64,000 nucleotides of DNA from Mucilaginibacter sabulilitoris (GCF_034262375.1 NZ_CP139558.1:2604001-2668000); one strand, 5' to 3'; positions 8,436 to 18,150 are shown, counted from the stretch's first letter. Numbers and translations: made by a program. The notes: generated by a model from the letters alone, not told the origin.

Positions 8436-10334
8436 ATGAAGTATTTTCTATTGGTTATCGTTTCATTTATCGTTTTAGCTGCTAAAGGGCAAAACACGGT
8501 AAAAGGCTCTTCTATTAATTTACAGTCACCAGATCAAAACCTCACACTTAAATTTTATCAAAAATCATTTAGTGATCATAAAAGAATGATGTATTACGAA
8601 GTGAGTTATAAGGGTAAGGATGTAATAAAAGAATCGGCCCTGGGTATACAGATGGATAACCAGCTTTCAGAAAAGGCAATGGCCTTAAAAATAGATCAGC
8701 ATAAAGACTGGTGTGAGAACCTGGAGATAAAGGGGATCAAAACAGTAACTCATGATACCATCTGGAAGCCGGTAAATGGCGAAAGCAGCCAAATAAGGGA
8801 TCACTATAATGAAACAGATATCACATTGATAAAAGACGATAACCCGATATATGTGATGCATGTGCAGCTTCGGGTTTATAATGAAGGTGTGGCAATACGC
8901 TACTTCTTCCCGGAAAATGTAAAGGGAACCTATTATAATATAACCGCAGAAAATACAGAATTTAGCTTGCCCGCAGGCACACAAGCCTGGTTTGCCAACT
9001 GGGCGCAGGCACCTTATTATAAACTACCGTTAGTTAACTGGCCCGGAGAAAGCGAACGCCCCTTAACGTTAGAGTTGCCAAACGGTTTGTTTGCAACGCT
9101 CGCCGAAGCGCAAATGGTAGATTATGCCCGTACCAAATTTAAGTTAAGCACCACTAAGCTCAATACCATTATGACATCAACGTTTGGCGAAGCTCAACTG
9201 ATATCGCCAGTATATACCCCCTGGCGGGTAATTATGGTGGCTGAAAAACCTGGTGATTTGATTGAGCATGATTATTTGATACTTAATCTGAATGAGCAAA
9301 GCAAAATACCCGGTAATACCGATTGGATAAAGCCAGGCAAAATTATACGTGTGATGACGCAAACCACTGCGGCGGCAAAAGCTAATATAGATTTTGCTGC
9401 CCGGCAAAACCTACAGTATATATTATTTGACTGGAAATGGTATGGACCGGCTTTCAGCTTTAATTCTGATGCCACAAAGGTTGCCATTCCTGATTTTGAT
9501 TTACCAGGTATTATTCAATATGGTAAAGATAAAGGTATAGGGGTTTGGCTTTATGTTAACCAGCAGGCGCTGCTGGCTCAAAGCGACAGCCTGTTTTCGG
9601 TATATAGTAAATGGGGAGTAAAAGGAGTCAAGTTTGGTTTTGTACAGGTAGGGTCACACCGGTGGACTACCTGGGTAGAAAAGGCTATACAACAGGCAGC
9701 AGCCAGTCAGATGATGGTTAATATTCATGATGACTGGCGCCTTACCGGCGAACAGCGTACCTGGCCAAACCTGATGACGGCCGAAGGTATCCGCGGTAAC
9801 GAAGAAATGCCGGATGCAACACACAATACTATTTTGCCCTTTACCCGGTACATAGCTGGCCCAGCTGATTATACGATTTGCTATTTCGATAGCAGGATAA
9901 AAACCACTCATGCCCATCAATTGGCCCTGGCTGCTATTTATTACAGCCCCATTCAAACCTTATTTTGGTACGATAGCCCATCGCAATACCATCAGGAGCC
10001 CGAACTGGCGTTCTGGAGCAAAATCCCCACCACCTGGGATGAAACAAGGGTGATACAGGGTAAGCCAGGCGAGTATATTACCACTGCGAGGCGGAAAGGA
10101 ACAACATGGTTTGTAGGAAGCATCACTAATAATGAGGCAAGATCGCTTCAAGTGGCGCTTACATTTTTAGCACCGGGCAAAAGATATTCAGCTAAAATAT
10201 ATAGCGATGATCCTCAAATCGCTACAAGCACTCATGTGCATGTAACCAGCCGTATCGTCACTGATAAAACGGTTTTAATCACGCGTCTGCAGCCGTCGGG
10301 AGGTGAGGCTATATACCTGGAAGAAATTAAATAG
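8436..10334 (+). CDS. Glycoside hydrolase family 97 (SusB-like alpha-glucosidase/alpha-galactosidase)
   Basis: The 632-residue protein has a signal peptide ending near AAKGQ, an N-terminal beta-sandwich (about 25-290), a TIM barrel and a short C-terminal beta domain, the normal GH97 plan. In the barrel, WGVKGVKFGFV carries Gly where retaining GH97 alpha-galactosidases have the nucleophile Asp (VDF). Acidic residues follow in TAEGIRGNEEMPD. From what is known of the family this favours the inverting, alpha-glucosidase-like group, but specificity cannot be fixed from sequence. The gene starts at the base after the GH88 stop, so the two are co-transcribed. It probably acts in the periplasm on oligosaccharides imported by SusCD. 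Confidence 0.92.
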   Translation: MKYFLLVIVSFIVLAAKGQNTVKGSSINLQSPDQNLTLKFYQKSFSDHKRMMYYEVSYKGKDVIKESALGIQMDNQLSEKAMALKIDQHKDWCENLEIKGIKTVTHDTIWKPVNGESSQIRDHYNETDITLIKDDNPIYVMHVQLRVYNEGVAIRYFFPENVKGTYYNITAENTEFSLPAGTQAWFANWAQAPYYKLPLVNWPGESERPLTLELPNGLFATLAEAQMVDYARTKFKLSTTKLNTIMTSTFGEAQLISPVYTPWRVIMVAEKPGDLIEHDYLILNLNEQSKIPGNTDWIKPGKIIRVMTQTTAAAKANIDFAARQNLQYILFDWKWYGPAFSFNSDATKVAIPDFDLPGIIQYGKDKGIGVWLYVNQQALLAQSDSLFSVYSKWGVKGVKFGFVQVGSHRWTTWVEKAIQQAAASQMMVNIHDDWRLTGEQRTWPNLMTAEGIRGNEEMPDATHNTILPFTRYIAGPADYTICYFDSRIKTTHAHQLALAAIYYSPIQTLFWYDSPSQYHQEPELAFWSKIPTTWDETRVIQGKPGEYITTARRKGTTWFVGSITNNEARSLQVALTFLAPGKRYSAKIYSDDPQIATSTHVHVTSRIVTDKTVLITRLQPSGGEAIYLEEIK

Positions 10335-10346
10335 GAATGCTCAACA

Positions 10347-11288
10347 ATGGATTTTAAAGTAAAAGAGAATTTTGAGATGCCGATTAAAAATATATTTACT
10401 CCTTATATTTTAAGTGTTGACATCGGTGGTTCACATATAACTGCTGCGGTTTGTAATTATAAAACCAATACGATCATGGAACAAAGTCAGGTCAGGATTG
10501 ACATCAATAGCCAGGGTTCCGCAGAAGATATTTTATTAGCCTGGAGTAATGTATTAAAGCAGGTGCGGGAAAAAACCAGCGTTCATATATCGGGTTTGTC
10601 CCTGGCTATACCGGGGCCTTTTGACTATGAAAATGGAATCTCCTATATCAAAGGCCTCAATAAATATGAATCCATTTATGGCGCTAACATTAAATACTAC
10701 CTGGCTCATGCGCTGCAAATTCATCATAACCACATTAAATTCAGAAACGACGCGGAGGCAACTATAGCAGGTGAATGTATAGTGGGCGCAGGAAAGGAAT
10801 ATAGTAATGTAATTGGCGTTACCCTTGGAACAGGTTTTGGTTCAGCCCATTTTATAGATCGGGAAACCTGGGACTTAAATTTAGGCAGTTTGCCGTTTAA
10901 AGAAACTATTGCCGATGATTATTTATCAACAAGAGGATTGGTAAGACGATATTATGAACTATCTGGTAAAGTAATTGAAAATGTAAAGAAACTTGCTTCC
11001 ATCGCTATTGATAAGGATCCGGTAGCTAAACAGGTATTTGAAGAATTCGCCGAAAACCTGAGCAATTTCCTGAAACCCCATATCCATAAGATATCTCCGG
11101 ATTGTTTGATCTTATGCGGAAACATCGCGCTGGCTGCTGATCTTTTTTTACCATTCTTAAAGAATTGTTTAAATGAAATAAAAATAGAACTGGCACAGAT
11201 GGGAGAGCATGCAGCACTCTTTGGAGCTGCTGATCTTTTCAAACCATTTGGTCAAACTATGGCTTCAGCAAAAAATAAAACCCGATGA
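10347..11288 (+). CDS. ROK-family sugar kinase or kinase-like protein
   Basis: The 313-residue cytoplasmic protein has the ROK phosphate-binding motif SVDIGGSHITAA near residue 26, IPGPFDYENG, FRNDAEATIAGE and GVTLGTGFGS. The zinc-binding cysteine cluster CxCGxxGCxE usual in ROK proteins is absent, and there is no N-terminal helix-turn-helix. It is therefore more likely an atypical sugar kinase than a repressor. It lies 12 bp after GH97 and overlaps the permease gene by 4 bp (ATGA), so it probably phosphorylates the sugar brought in by that permease. A later ATG at 10377 (MPIKNIF) is an alternative start. Confidence 0.85.
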   Translation: MDFKVKENFEMPIKNIFTPYILSVDIGGSHITAAVCNYKTNTIMEQSQVRIDINSQGSAEDILLAWSNVLKQVREKTSVHISGLSLAIPGPFDYENGISYIKGLNKYESIYGANIKYYLAHALQIHHNHIKFRNDAEATIAGECIVGAGKEYSNVIGVTLGTGFGSAHFIDRETWDLNLGSLPFKETIADDYLSTRGLVRRYYELSGKVIENVKKLASIAIDKDPVAKQVFEEFAENLSNFLKPHIHKISPDCLILCGNIALAADLFLPFLKNCLNEIKIELAQMGEHAALFGAADLFKPFGQTMASAKNKTR

Positions 11289-12520
11289 TCAATAAACCAG
11301 CATTTACCGAGAAGAAATTTATCGTGACCTTTGTTTTCGTCACCTCTCTTTTTTTAATGTGGGGATTGCTCCATTCCATGAGCGATGTGTTGAACAAACA
11401 TTTCCAGAATGTATTGAGCGTTTCCAAATCGCAATCGGGACTGATACAGCTATCTGTTTTTGGCGCCTATTTTGTCATGAGTATCCCGGCCGGGTATTTC
11501 TTAAAAAAGTTTGGTTATAAACCAGGGGTTATTTTGGGCCTGATCCTTTTTGCTACCGGTACTTTTTTATTTGTGCCTGCGGCAAATGCGGCTTCGTTTA
11601 GCTTTTTTCGAATAGCATTGTTCATTCTGGGCTGCGGTATGGCTACGCTCGAAACCGTAGCACACCCTTTTGCAGCATCTTTAGGTGATCAGCGAACCAG
11701 TGATCAGCGTATCAACTTTTCGCAGTCATTTAATGCGGTAGGCACTATCATTGGCCCGGCGCTTGGCTCATATTTTCTGCTGCGTACCGCAGGTGAACAC
11801 TCTACCGATCTGGCCTCTGTCAAATCGTTATATGTTGGCATTGGTTGTGTAATTGTATGCATAGCTGTCGCTTTTCTGTTTTTAAAAGTTCCGGTGTTAA
11901 CAGATCCGCATGTTGCCCTATCAAAAACGGATGACGCCGATGCCATAAATGTAGATGTTGCACCAACAAAAAAACTATATGGGCATAAGCACTTTGTATG
12001 GGCAGTAGTGGCCCAGTTTTTTAACGTAGCAGCACAAGGAGGAACCTGGGCCTATTTTATTAATTATGGGCACGATGTGATGGGCTTTAGTAACGAAACT
12101 GCCGGTGGGTATATGAGCGTTTTTATGGCCATGATGGCTACGGGACGTTTTACAGGTACTTATCTCATGAGGTTTATAGCTCCTAATAAATTATTAGCCA
12201 CATTTGCTTTAGGAAGCGTAGTTATGTGTGTTATTGTTGCCCAGAGCTGGGGATGGACGTCATATGCCGCCTTAATGATGATCAACTTTTTCTTCAGTAT
12301 CATGTTCCCGACCATATTTAGTTTGGGTCTGAAAAATATGGGTGGACATACCCAACAGGCGTCTTCATTTATTTCTATGGGAGTAGTTGGCGGTGCATTC
12401 TTCCCGCTGCTGATGGGGCAAATAGCAAACCATGATGTGGCCAAAGCCTATTACCTGCCAATTGTTTGTTACGTGGTAATCTTTTTGTTTGGCGCTAAGT
12501 TTTATAAAGTGAAGCACTGA
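11285..12520 (+). CDS. FucP/GluP-like sugar:proton symporter (MFS)
   Basis: The 411-residue inner membrane protein has about 12 hydrophobic segments. The start has LMWGLLHSMSDVLNKHFQ, typical of the L-fucose permease branch of the major facilitator superfamily, followed by FGAYFVMSIPAGYFLKKFGYKPG and a cytoplasmic loop near residues 200-235. It would import a monosaccharide or small product released by GH88 and GH97. Its start overlaps the ROK gene by 4 bp and its stop shares one base with the next start (TGATG), which indicates tight translational coupling. Substrate is not determined. Confidence 0.92.
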   Translation: MINKPAFTEKKFIVTFVFVTSLFLMWGLLHSMSDVLNKHFQNVLSVSKSQSGLIQLSVFGAYFVMSIPAGYFLKKFGYKPGVILGLILFATGTFLFVPAANAASFSFFRIALFILGCGMATLETVAHPFAASLGDQRTSDQRINFSQSFNAVGTIIGPALGSYFLLRTAGEHSTDLASVKSLYVGIGCVIVCIAVAFLFLKVPVLTDPHVALSKTDDADAINVDVAPTKKLYGHKHFVWAVVAQFFNVAAQGGTWAYFINYGHDVMGFSNETAGGYMSVFMAMMATGRFTGTYLMRFIAPNKLLATFALGSVVMCVIVAQSWGWTSYAALMMINFFFSIMFPTIFSLGLKNMGGHTQQASSFISMGVVGGAFFPLLMGQIANHDVAKAYYLPIVCYVVIFLFGAKFYKVKH

Positions 12521-13626
12521 TGCGGTTCCCATTTTACATATTAAGCTTAAGTCTGATTTTAAGTTGTCAGTTTGCCTGGGCGCAACAGGTCATTGTTAAA
12601 CCTGTATATGATTTTTCCAGACTGGACATAAAAATTACCAGTTGGGTGGATAGCGGTTACTATAAAGGAGCATCTGTTATTGTAGTTAAAAACGGGCAGG
12701 TCATACATCAGAAATATTTTGGGAGTTTTACACCCGACGCAGTTGCTTATATTGCATCAGCCGGCAAGTGGCTGGCAGCGGCAACCATTGCGGCTGTAGT
12801 TGATGAAGGTAAACTTTCCTGGGATGATCAGGTGAACAAGTGGCTGCCCGAGTTTAAGGATGTCAAGGGCAAGGCGACATTGCGTCAATTATTGTCACAT
12901 ACGGCTGGTTATCCTGATTATCAGTCTGCAGGTAGTCATGTAGATAATTATCAAACACTAAAAGAATCAGTTGCTCATATTGTGGATTTACCAGCAGATA
13001 CTTTACCGGGAACAAAATTTAAATATGGCGGTCTGGCTATGCAGGTAGCCGGTCGTATGGCCGAACTGGCAACCGGAAAAGATTGGGAAACCATATTTCA
13101 GGAAAAGATAGCCCAACCCTTAAAGATGAAATTAACTCATTTTACCCCGGTGAGCGATGTTGATGGGCAAAGCCCCATGCTGGGCGGTGGAGCGAGGACG
13201 GGATTACAGGATTATGCTAATTTCCTGAACATGATCAGTCATGATGGGATGTTTGAAGGGAAGTATATATTATCTGAAAAATCGATACAAGAAATGCAGG
13301 CCAATCAGGTTGGTGAAGCAAAAGTATCTCCGGGTGAATTTGTTGAAAAGGTACGCGCGACATTTCGCAGAGATATTTATGGTTTAGGTGAGTGGCGCGA
13401 GGAAGTGGACAACAAAGGAAATCCGGTGCTCATCAGCAGTCCAAGTTGGGCCGGTGCATACCCTTGGATAGATAAAAAATATCATGTTTATGGCTTTTTT
13501 CTGGCCCGTGTTGCAGAAATGAAAAACGGCTTTAATCCATTTTTATCCAGTCCGGTATTACCACTGCTGGTAAGAAATATACTGGAAACCTCCAGCCCGA
13601 CCATAAGACATCAGCATAAACCTTAA
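12520..13626 (+). CDS. Exported serine hydrolase, beta-lactamase/penicillin-binding-like fold (PF00144)
   Basis: The 368-residue protein starts with a signal peptide ending near AWAQ. The active-site SxxK is seen as SAGK in YIASAGKWLAAATI, followed by the family motif LLSHTAGYPDY and a YGGLAMQ segment in place of the second motif. In this family such proteins are esterases, peptidases or beta-lactamases. The position as last gene of a GH88-GH97-ROK-permease operon suggests de-esterification of a glycan, but that is only context. Its start overlaps the permease stop. Confidence 0.85.
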   Translation: MRFPFYILSLSLILSCQFAWAQQVIVKPVYDFSRLDIKITSWVDSGYYKGASVIVVKNGQVIHQKYFGSFTPDAVAYIASAGKWLAAATIAAVVDEGKLSWDDQVNKWLPEFKDVKGKATLRQLLSHTAGYPDYQSAGSHVDNYQTLKESVAHIVDLPADTLPGTKFKYGGLAMQVAGRMAELATGKDWETIFQEKIAQPLKMKLTHFTPVSDVDGQSPMLGGGARTGLQDYANFLNMISHDGMFEGKYILSEKSIQEMQANQVGEAKVSPGEFVEKVRATFRRDIYGLGEWREEVDNKGNPVLISSPSWAGAYPWIDKKYHVYGFFLARVAEMKNGFNPFLSSPVLPLLVRNILETSSPTIRHQHKP

Positions 13627-13663
13627 AATGAGAAATGTAAAATATTTAGCGGTTATTACATCC

Positions 13664-13672
13664 GGGGGGGGG
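13664..13672 (+). repeat. G9 homopolymer in the gap before the lyase gene
   Basis: Nine G residues are followed by TAACT and, 11 bp further, AACT. A G5 tract with the same TAACT-AACT arrangement lies at 27818-27837 before the GH28-like gene. The rest of the 128-bp gap has no clear promoter, so the lyase may be read from operator copy A or from here. Confidence 0.5.
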
Positions 13673-13754
13673 TAACTCTGTAAACTGTTTTAAAAATGAC
13701 AAAGCAACACAAATTACAACACCGGGGTGGTGTATTGATTAATGAAATATAATA

Positions 13755-16607
13755 TTGATGAACATAAAAACATTATTGCTGATAGGCACATTAAGCTTTT
13801 CAATTATCGCCTCAAATGCACAGGATATTAAAATTCCTGATCATATTGATCAGATGCATCCCCGTTTATTGACCAATGCTAAGACCGGCAAACAGGATTT
13901 AAAAGCATTGATTAATAAAGAAAGCTGGGCCAAAAGTACTTATGATGCGATTGAGAAAAATACAACCACCTATGTTATCCGTCATCAAACCGATAGTGCA
14001 TGGATCGTGTCCAGATTACAGATGTACTGGAAGGAGCACTCTACCGATATATATATCAAAAATGGAGTCTATGCTTATGCAACGGGAAAAGCCCCGGTTC
14101 CAACAGTTCGTTTTACCGGTACAAGGGATGTTGCAACAGCCTATCTTACGCCAAAGCTGGAGGACGTTAAACCCTATATGGATGAGGAGGGTAAGATATA
14201 CCTTCAAAACAAAACAGCGCCTGGCAAACCATGGGAATGGGTGGAGCAGTCAAAAACTGGTCGTATCATCGAATCTATCAATATCGGTATACTTAATAAA
14301 GCGAGGGATGCCGCAATGATCTATTGGTATACCGGCGATGAAAAGTATGGCAAATTCGCTTATGATATTTTCAATACTTATTTAACAGGTATGTATTACC
14401 GGAATGAACCGGTAGACCTGAATCACGGGCACGATCAAACACTGGTTGGCTTGTCTGCATTTGAAGTTATACATGAGGATGTGCTGGAACCGCTTACAGC
14501 CTGTTATGACTTTCTGTATGCGTATATTGACAAATACCATAACATCCGGAAAAGTATTTATGCCGATGCTTTTAAAAAATGGGCAGATATTATTATCAGA
14601 AATGGCGTCCCGTTTAACAATTGGGATTTAATAGAGGCACGCTTTGTATCAAATATCGCCCTGGTGCTGGATGACAATAAATTATATAAAGATGGCCACG
14701 GTTGCCAATACTATCTTGACCAGATATTGAATAAAACTCATACCCGCCAATGGGCATTAACAGATCTGCTGCGAAAAGGTTATGATCCTAATACAGCCAT
14801 ATGGTCTGAATGCCCTGGTTATTCGGTGAATGTTTTGGGAGATTTTACCGGTTTTGTTAATTTATTCGATAGAACCCTGAAAATAGATTTGCTGCCACAA
14901 ATGCCGATTTTGCCTAAGGCGGTTTTAGCACAGGCTCAATACCTGTACCCCAATGGTTATAGCGTTGGTTTTGGCGATACGCATTATGGGCGTCTGCCTA
15001 CCCGTGGCATGGAGGATATGATTCGTAACGCGCGGCTATATCACAAAACAGTACAGGAAGAAACATACACCCAGATGCTGAAAACGATACTGGGCATTGG
15101 GTATGAAAAGGGCCGGGGTGAGGTGAAATCTGCAGGTTTTAATTCATTATTTGGTAACCCTCCTTTAAAACTTTCGGAAAATGTAAAGCCAGGTAAAGTG
15201 AATGATTATTTAACGGCTACGTTCTGGTCGCCCAATGTAAGCTGGTTTGTACAGCGTAATGGGGTAGATGTAAAAAATGGATTAATGGTTTCCCAGGCGG
15301 GTTCATCCGGCAATCACGCACATGCCAATGGTATAGCTATGGAACTTTATGGTAAAGGTGTTATACTGGCACCTGAGGGTGGAATAGGTGGGAGTTATTT
15401 TCAAACCGATTATGCTGAGTATTACTCTCAGTTTCCGGCACATAATACTGTTGTGGTTGATGGCATTTCATCATATCCAACCATGAAGAGTAACCATTCG
15501 CTGCAATTAAAAGCCTGTTATCCCCAATCGGGTCGTTTAGATGGGTACTTTCCGGGTGTTACCTTTTCTGATGTTTATTTCCTGGAACCAGAAACCAATG
15601 CCGACCAGAACCGGTTGATGAGCATCATTCGTACCAGTGATACTTCCGGTTATTATGTAGATATTTTCCGTTCCAAAAAGAAGAGCGGCGGAGATAAGTA
15701 CCACGATTATATTTATCATAACCTGGGCCAGCAGGTAATGCTTACCGATGCTTCAAATAAACTTTTAAAGTTAAAACCTACAGACAAGCTCACCTTTGCC
15801 AATCAGGAATTGATGGGTTATGATTATTGGTGGGATAAAATGTCTGTCAGATCAGATAATGATTTTAAGGCCAGGTTTGATCTTCAAATTCCCGGGAAAC
15901 CTGAAATTATTATGAATATGTGGATGAAAGGTTATCCTGGACGGGAAATATTCAGCGTAAAAGCGCCGCCATCGCGTTCCTGGCGCAGTAATGAAATGAT
16001 ACCGGACAGTATAGCTAATATGCCCCTGCCAACTATCGTTGTACGTCAGGATGGCGAGGCCTGGAACCGGCCGTTCGCAGCCGTTTATGAACCAGCTAAT
16101 GATATAAGCGGCAGTTCAGTAAATAATATCACTTCTTTTCAACCAGCGGGTAGTGATAGCACATTTGTAGGGATACAGGTACAAAGTAAAAATGGGTTCA
16201 ATGATTACATCATAAGTGATGAAACAGATAAAACAACAACATATCGTGACCTGAAATTTAAGGGCTTATATGCAATAATCCGGGAAAATAATGGAAGACT
16301 TGACTATTTATTTTTAGGGAACGGGTATAAACTACAGAAAAGGGGGTATGGTTTAGAAGGTGATAATTCATCCTGTTCGGCGGCATTCTCAATCCAGTCG
16401 GGACAATTATTTTTCACTTCCAATCAAAAAATAAAACTCCAGGTCCCGGATGTTTATCCATCAAATCACTCGGTATCCCTTAAAATAAAGATTGATGGTA
16501 TAACAAAGGTTATCGATGGAAACAGAAAAACAGTAGACGGAAACCCCGAAATTGAATTTAATATGCCAGAATCTCCAATAACATCAATTACCATTACAAG
16601 TAAATAG
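13755..16607 (+). CDS. Heparinase II/III-type polysaccharide lyase
   Basis: The 950-residue protein has a signal peptide ending near ASNAQ. A large alpha-helical toroid (about 30-470) carries an MYYRNEPVDLNHGHDQ region and a YW/YY-rich core. The heparinase II/III beta-sheet domain begins near 480 and includes GNHAHANGIAMELYGKG (His521, His523, Asn525), the conserved H-x-H motif of these lyases. A further C-terminal beta region extends beyond 750. The enzyme would cleave a uronate-containing chain by beta-elimination and give unsaturated ends for GH88. The exact family and substrate cannot be read from sequence; no sulfatase is near, so heparin or chondroitin sulfate is unlikely. Confidence 0.85.
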   Translation: MMNIKTLLLIGTLSFSIIASNAQDIKIPDHIDQMHPRLLTNAKTGKQDLKALINKESWAKSTYDAIEKNTTTYVIRHQTDSAWIVSRLQMYWKEHSTDIYIKNGVYAYATGKAPVPTVRFTGTRDVATAYLTPKLEDVKPYMDEEGKIYLQNKTAPGKPWEWVEQSKTGRIIESINIGILNKARDAAMIYWYTGDEKYGKFAYDIFNTYLTGMYYRNEPVDLNHGHDQTLVGLSAFEVIHEDVLEPLTACYDFLYAYIDKYHNIRKSIYADAFKKWADIIIRNGVPFNNWDLIEARFVSNIALVLDDNKLYKDGHGCQYYLDQILNKTHTRQWALTDLLRKGYDPNTAIWSECPGYSVNVLGDFTGFVNLFDRTLKIDLLPQMPILPKAVLAQAQYLYPNGYSVGFGDTHYGRLPTRGMEDMIRNARLYHKTVQEETYTQMLKTILGIGYEKGRGEVKSAGFNSLFGNPPLKLSENVKPGKVNDYLTATFWSPNVSWFVQRNGVDVKNGLMVSQAGSSGNHAHANGIAMELYGKGVILAPEGGIGGSYFQTDYAEYYSQFPAHNTVVVDGISSYPTMKSNHSLQLKACYPQSGRLDGYFPGVTFSDVYFLEPETNADQNRLMSIIRTSDTSGYYVDIFRSKKKSGGDKYHDYIYHNLGQQVMLTDASNKLLKLKPTDKLTFANQELMGYDYWWDKMSVRSDNDFKARFDLQIPGKPEIIMNMWMKGYPGREIFSVKAPPSRSWRSNEMIPDSIANMPLPTIVVRQDGEAWNRPFAAVYEPANDISGSSVNNITSFQPAGSDSTFVGIQVQSKNGFNDYIISDETDKTTTYRDLKFKGLYAIIRENNGRLDYLFLGNGYKLQKRGYGLEGDNSSCSAAFSIQSGQLFFTSNQKIKLQVPDVYPSNHSVSLKIKIDGITKVIDGNRKTVDGNPEIEFNMPESPITSITITSK

Positions 16608-16691
16608 GCTGCAAATTGTTGATGAGTATTGACTTTTCTTACAGTATCAGATATTTGTATGTTCAAGCTAAACCGCAAGGTGAACTCGCGT

Positions 16692-16754
16692 CCCCCATCC
16701 CCCTTATTTGACCCCGCACACCCCCTTTTTTCCGTGGGTTGAAGTTTAATTTAG
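16692..16754 (+). promoter_or_regulatory. PUL-1 C-block operator and promoter, copy B (LacI gene)
   Basis: C blocks lie at 16692-16696, 16699-16703, 16712-16715 (within TTTGACCCC) and 16721-16725. The -7 box TAATTTAG at 16747-16754 starts 22 bp after the last C, the same spacing as copy A. The ATG of the LacI-type gene is 50 bp from the start of the box. An additional C5 block is present upstream compared with the other copies. Confidence 0.72.
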
Positions 16755-16796
16755 TCCAAATGATATTATCCGGTCGCTTATCTAAATCCAGGCGTA

Positions 16797-17870
16797 ATGA
16801 AGAAAAGGAAAATCACCATTAATGACATTGCCAAAGAACTGAATATTTCTAAAACCTCCGTATCATTTGTTATCAACGGCAAAGCGCGCGAAAAAAATAT
16901 AAGTATAAGCTTAGAGAAAAAAGTATTAGCCTACATTGATGAGATTGGCTATCGTCCCAATCATTTTGCACAGGGCTTACGTACCGGTAAAACAAAAATG
17001 ATCGGGATGCTGGTGGAAGACATATCAGATCCCTTTTTTTCTGCCATTGCTCGCATGATGGAAGAAATAGCTTATAAAAAAGGCTACAAGATACTTTACA
17101 GCAGCACCGAAAATGATACGCAAAAAGCTAAAGATCTGATCGAGATGTATCGTATCCGCCATGTTGATGGTTATATCATTGCGCCTCCGCCGGGTATTGA
17201 ATCGGAATTAAAGGAGTTGACAGATGATGGTTTTTTTGTACTGTTATTTGATAGAACATTGCCTGGATTGGAGATCAGCAGTGTGGTGGTTGACAATTTG
17301 GAAAGCAGTTATAAAGCGGTTAAACATTTAATTCATAATGGCTATAAAAATATAGCGATGATCACTTTGTTATCTGATCAAACCCAAATGCTTGACAGAA
17401 AATTGGGTTATATGCAAGCATTGGATGAAGTGGAAAAACCTTATTTGTTGAAAAAAATAGCTTATCATGATAAAAGAGAAAATTGTATCAAGGAAATTCA
17501 GGATTTCTTAATTGGCAATCAGGAAACCGACGCATTGTTTTTTGCTACCAATTACCTTGCTGAAAGTGGGTTGGAAACGTTAAGACTTTTAAAACGCCGC
17601 ATCCCTGAAGATATAGGAATTGTAGTGTTTGATGACCATTATCTTTTTAAATTATTTACCCCATCTATTACTGTTATAGCTCAACCGATAAAGGAGATTG
17701 CAGAACAGGTAATTCATTTGATGTTAAAAAGTATTTCCGGACCCAAGGTTAAAAAAACAATTAAAACGGTGGTTATTCCCACATCACTTATGATCAGGGA
17801 CTCTTCTTTATCTCAAACAAAAATAAGTAACAACTCCTGGATAAAAAGGCTGGTCAAAAATAAGTTCTGA
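16797..17870 (+). CDS. LacI/GalR-family transcriptional regulator
   Basis: The 357-residue cytoplasmic protein opens with the LacI helix-turn-helix ITINDIAKELNISKTSVSFV, then the hinge helix and a periplasmic-binding-protein-like sensor domain (GMLVEDISDPFFSAIARMME, VVVDNLESSY, ALFFATNYLAESG). The C-terminal SLMIRDSS is also typical. It lies between the lyase and susC and is preceded by its own C-block operator, so its expression is probably linked to PUL-1 activation. No clear LacI palindrome with a central CG was seen in the PUL promoters. The effector is likely a sugar or sugar phosphate from the pathway. Confidence 0.93.
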   Translation: MKKRKITINDIAKELNISKTSVSFVINGKAREKNISISLEKKVLAYIDEIGYRPNHFAQGLRTGKTKMIGMLVEDISDPFFSAIARMMEEIAYKKGYKILYSSTENDTQKAKDLIEMYRIRHVDGYIIAPPPGIESELKELTDDGFFVLLFDRTLPGLEISSVVVDNLESSYKAVKHLIHNGYKNIAMITLLSDQTQMLDRKLGYMQALDEVEKPYLLKKIAYHDKRENCIKEIQDFLIGNQETDALFFATNYLAESGLETLRLLKRRIPEDIGIVVFDDHYLFKLFTPSITVIAQPIKEIAEQVIHLMLKSISGPKVKKTIKTVVIPTSLMIRDSSLSQTKISNNSWIKRLVKNKF

Positions 17871-18004
17871 GTGAAGAAATATCGAAAAAAAACACCTGCT
17901 GTTTTTCTTATAAAAGCTCCTTCAAGCTGATTTTTTCGAAGAAACAAGGTCAAATATCTATTATTCGATCATTCGGTGAAAAAGAGGATGTTTTTATTGA
18001 TTTA

Positions 18005-18061
18005 CCCCCGCTGTTTGACCCCGTACACCCCTTTTTATTTTTTTTCTACACTATACATTAG
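18005..18061 (+). promoter_or_regulatory. PUL-1 C-block operator and promoter, copy C (susC)
   Basis: C blocks lie at 18005-18009, 18019-18022 (within TTTGACCCC) and 18028-18031. The -7 box TACATTAG at 18054-18061 starts 23 bp after the last C. The leader of about 80 nt contains a small hairpin, CAGTAC 18090-18095 with GTACTG 18101-18106, and the word TAAATCAATTT at 18111-18121. Confidence 0.72.
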
Positions 18062-18150
18062 CTGCCGAATTATAAACAACTATAGATATCAGTACCTCTT
18101 GTACTGGTAATAAATCAATTTAGTAACCAATTTTTAATTTAAACTAATTT

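Noticed and set aside
13755..16607. Heparin or chondroitin sulfate as the PUL-1 substrate
   Set aside because: No sulfatase or N-acetylhexosaminidase is present in the locus.
16692..18061. LacI-type operator in the PUL-1 promoters
   Set aside because: The C-block repeats are direct, not palindromic, and no palindrome with a central CG was found nearby.
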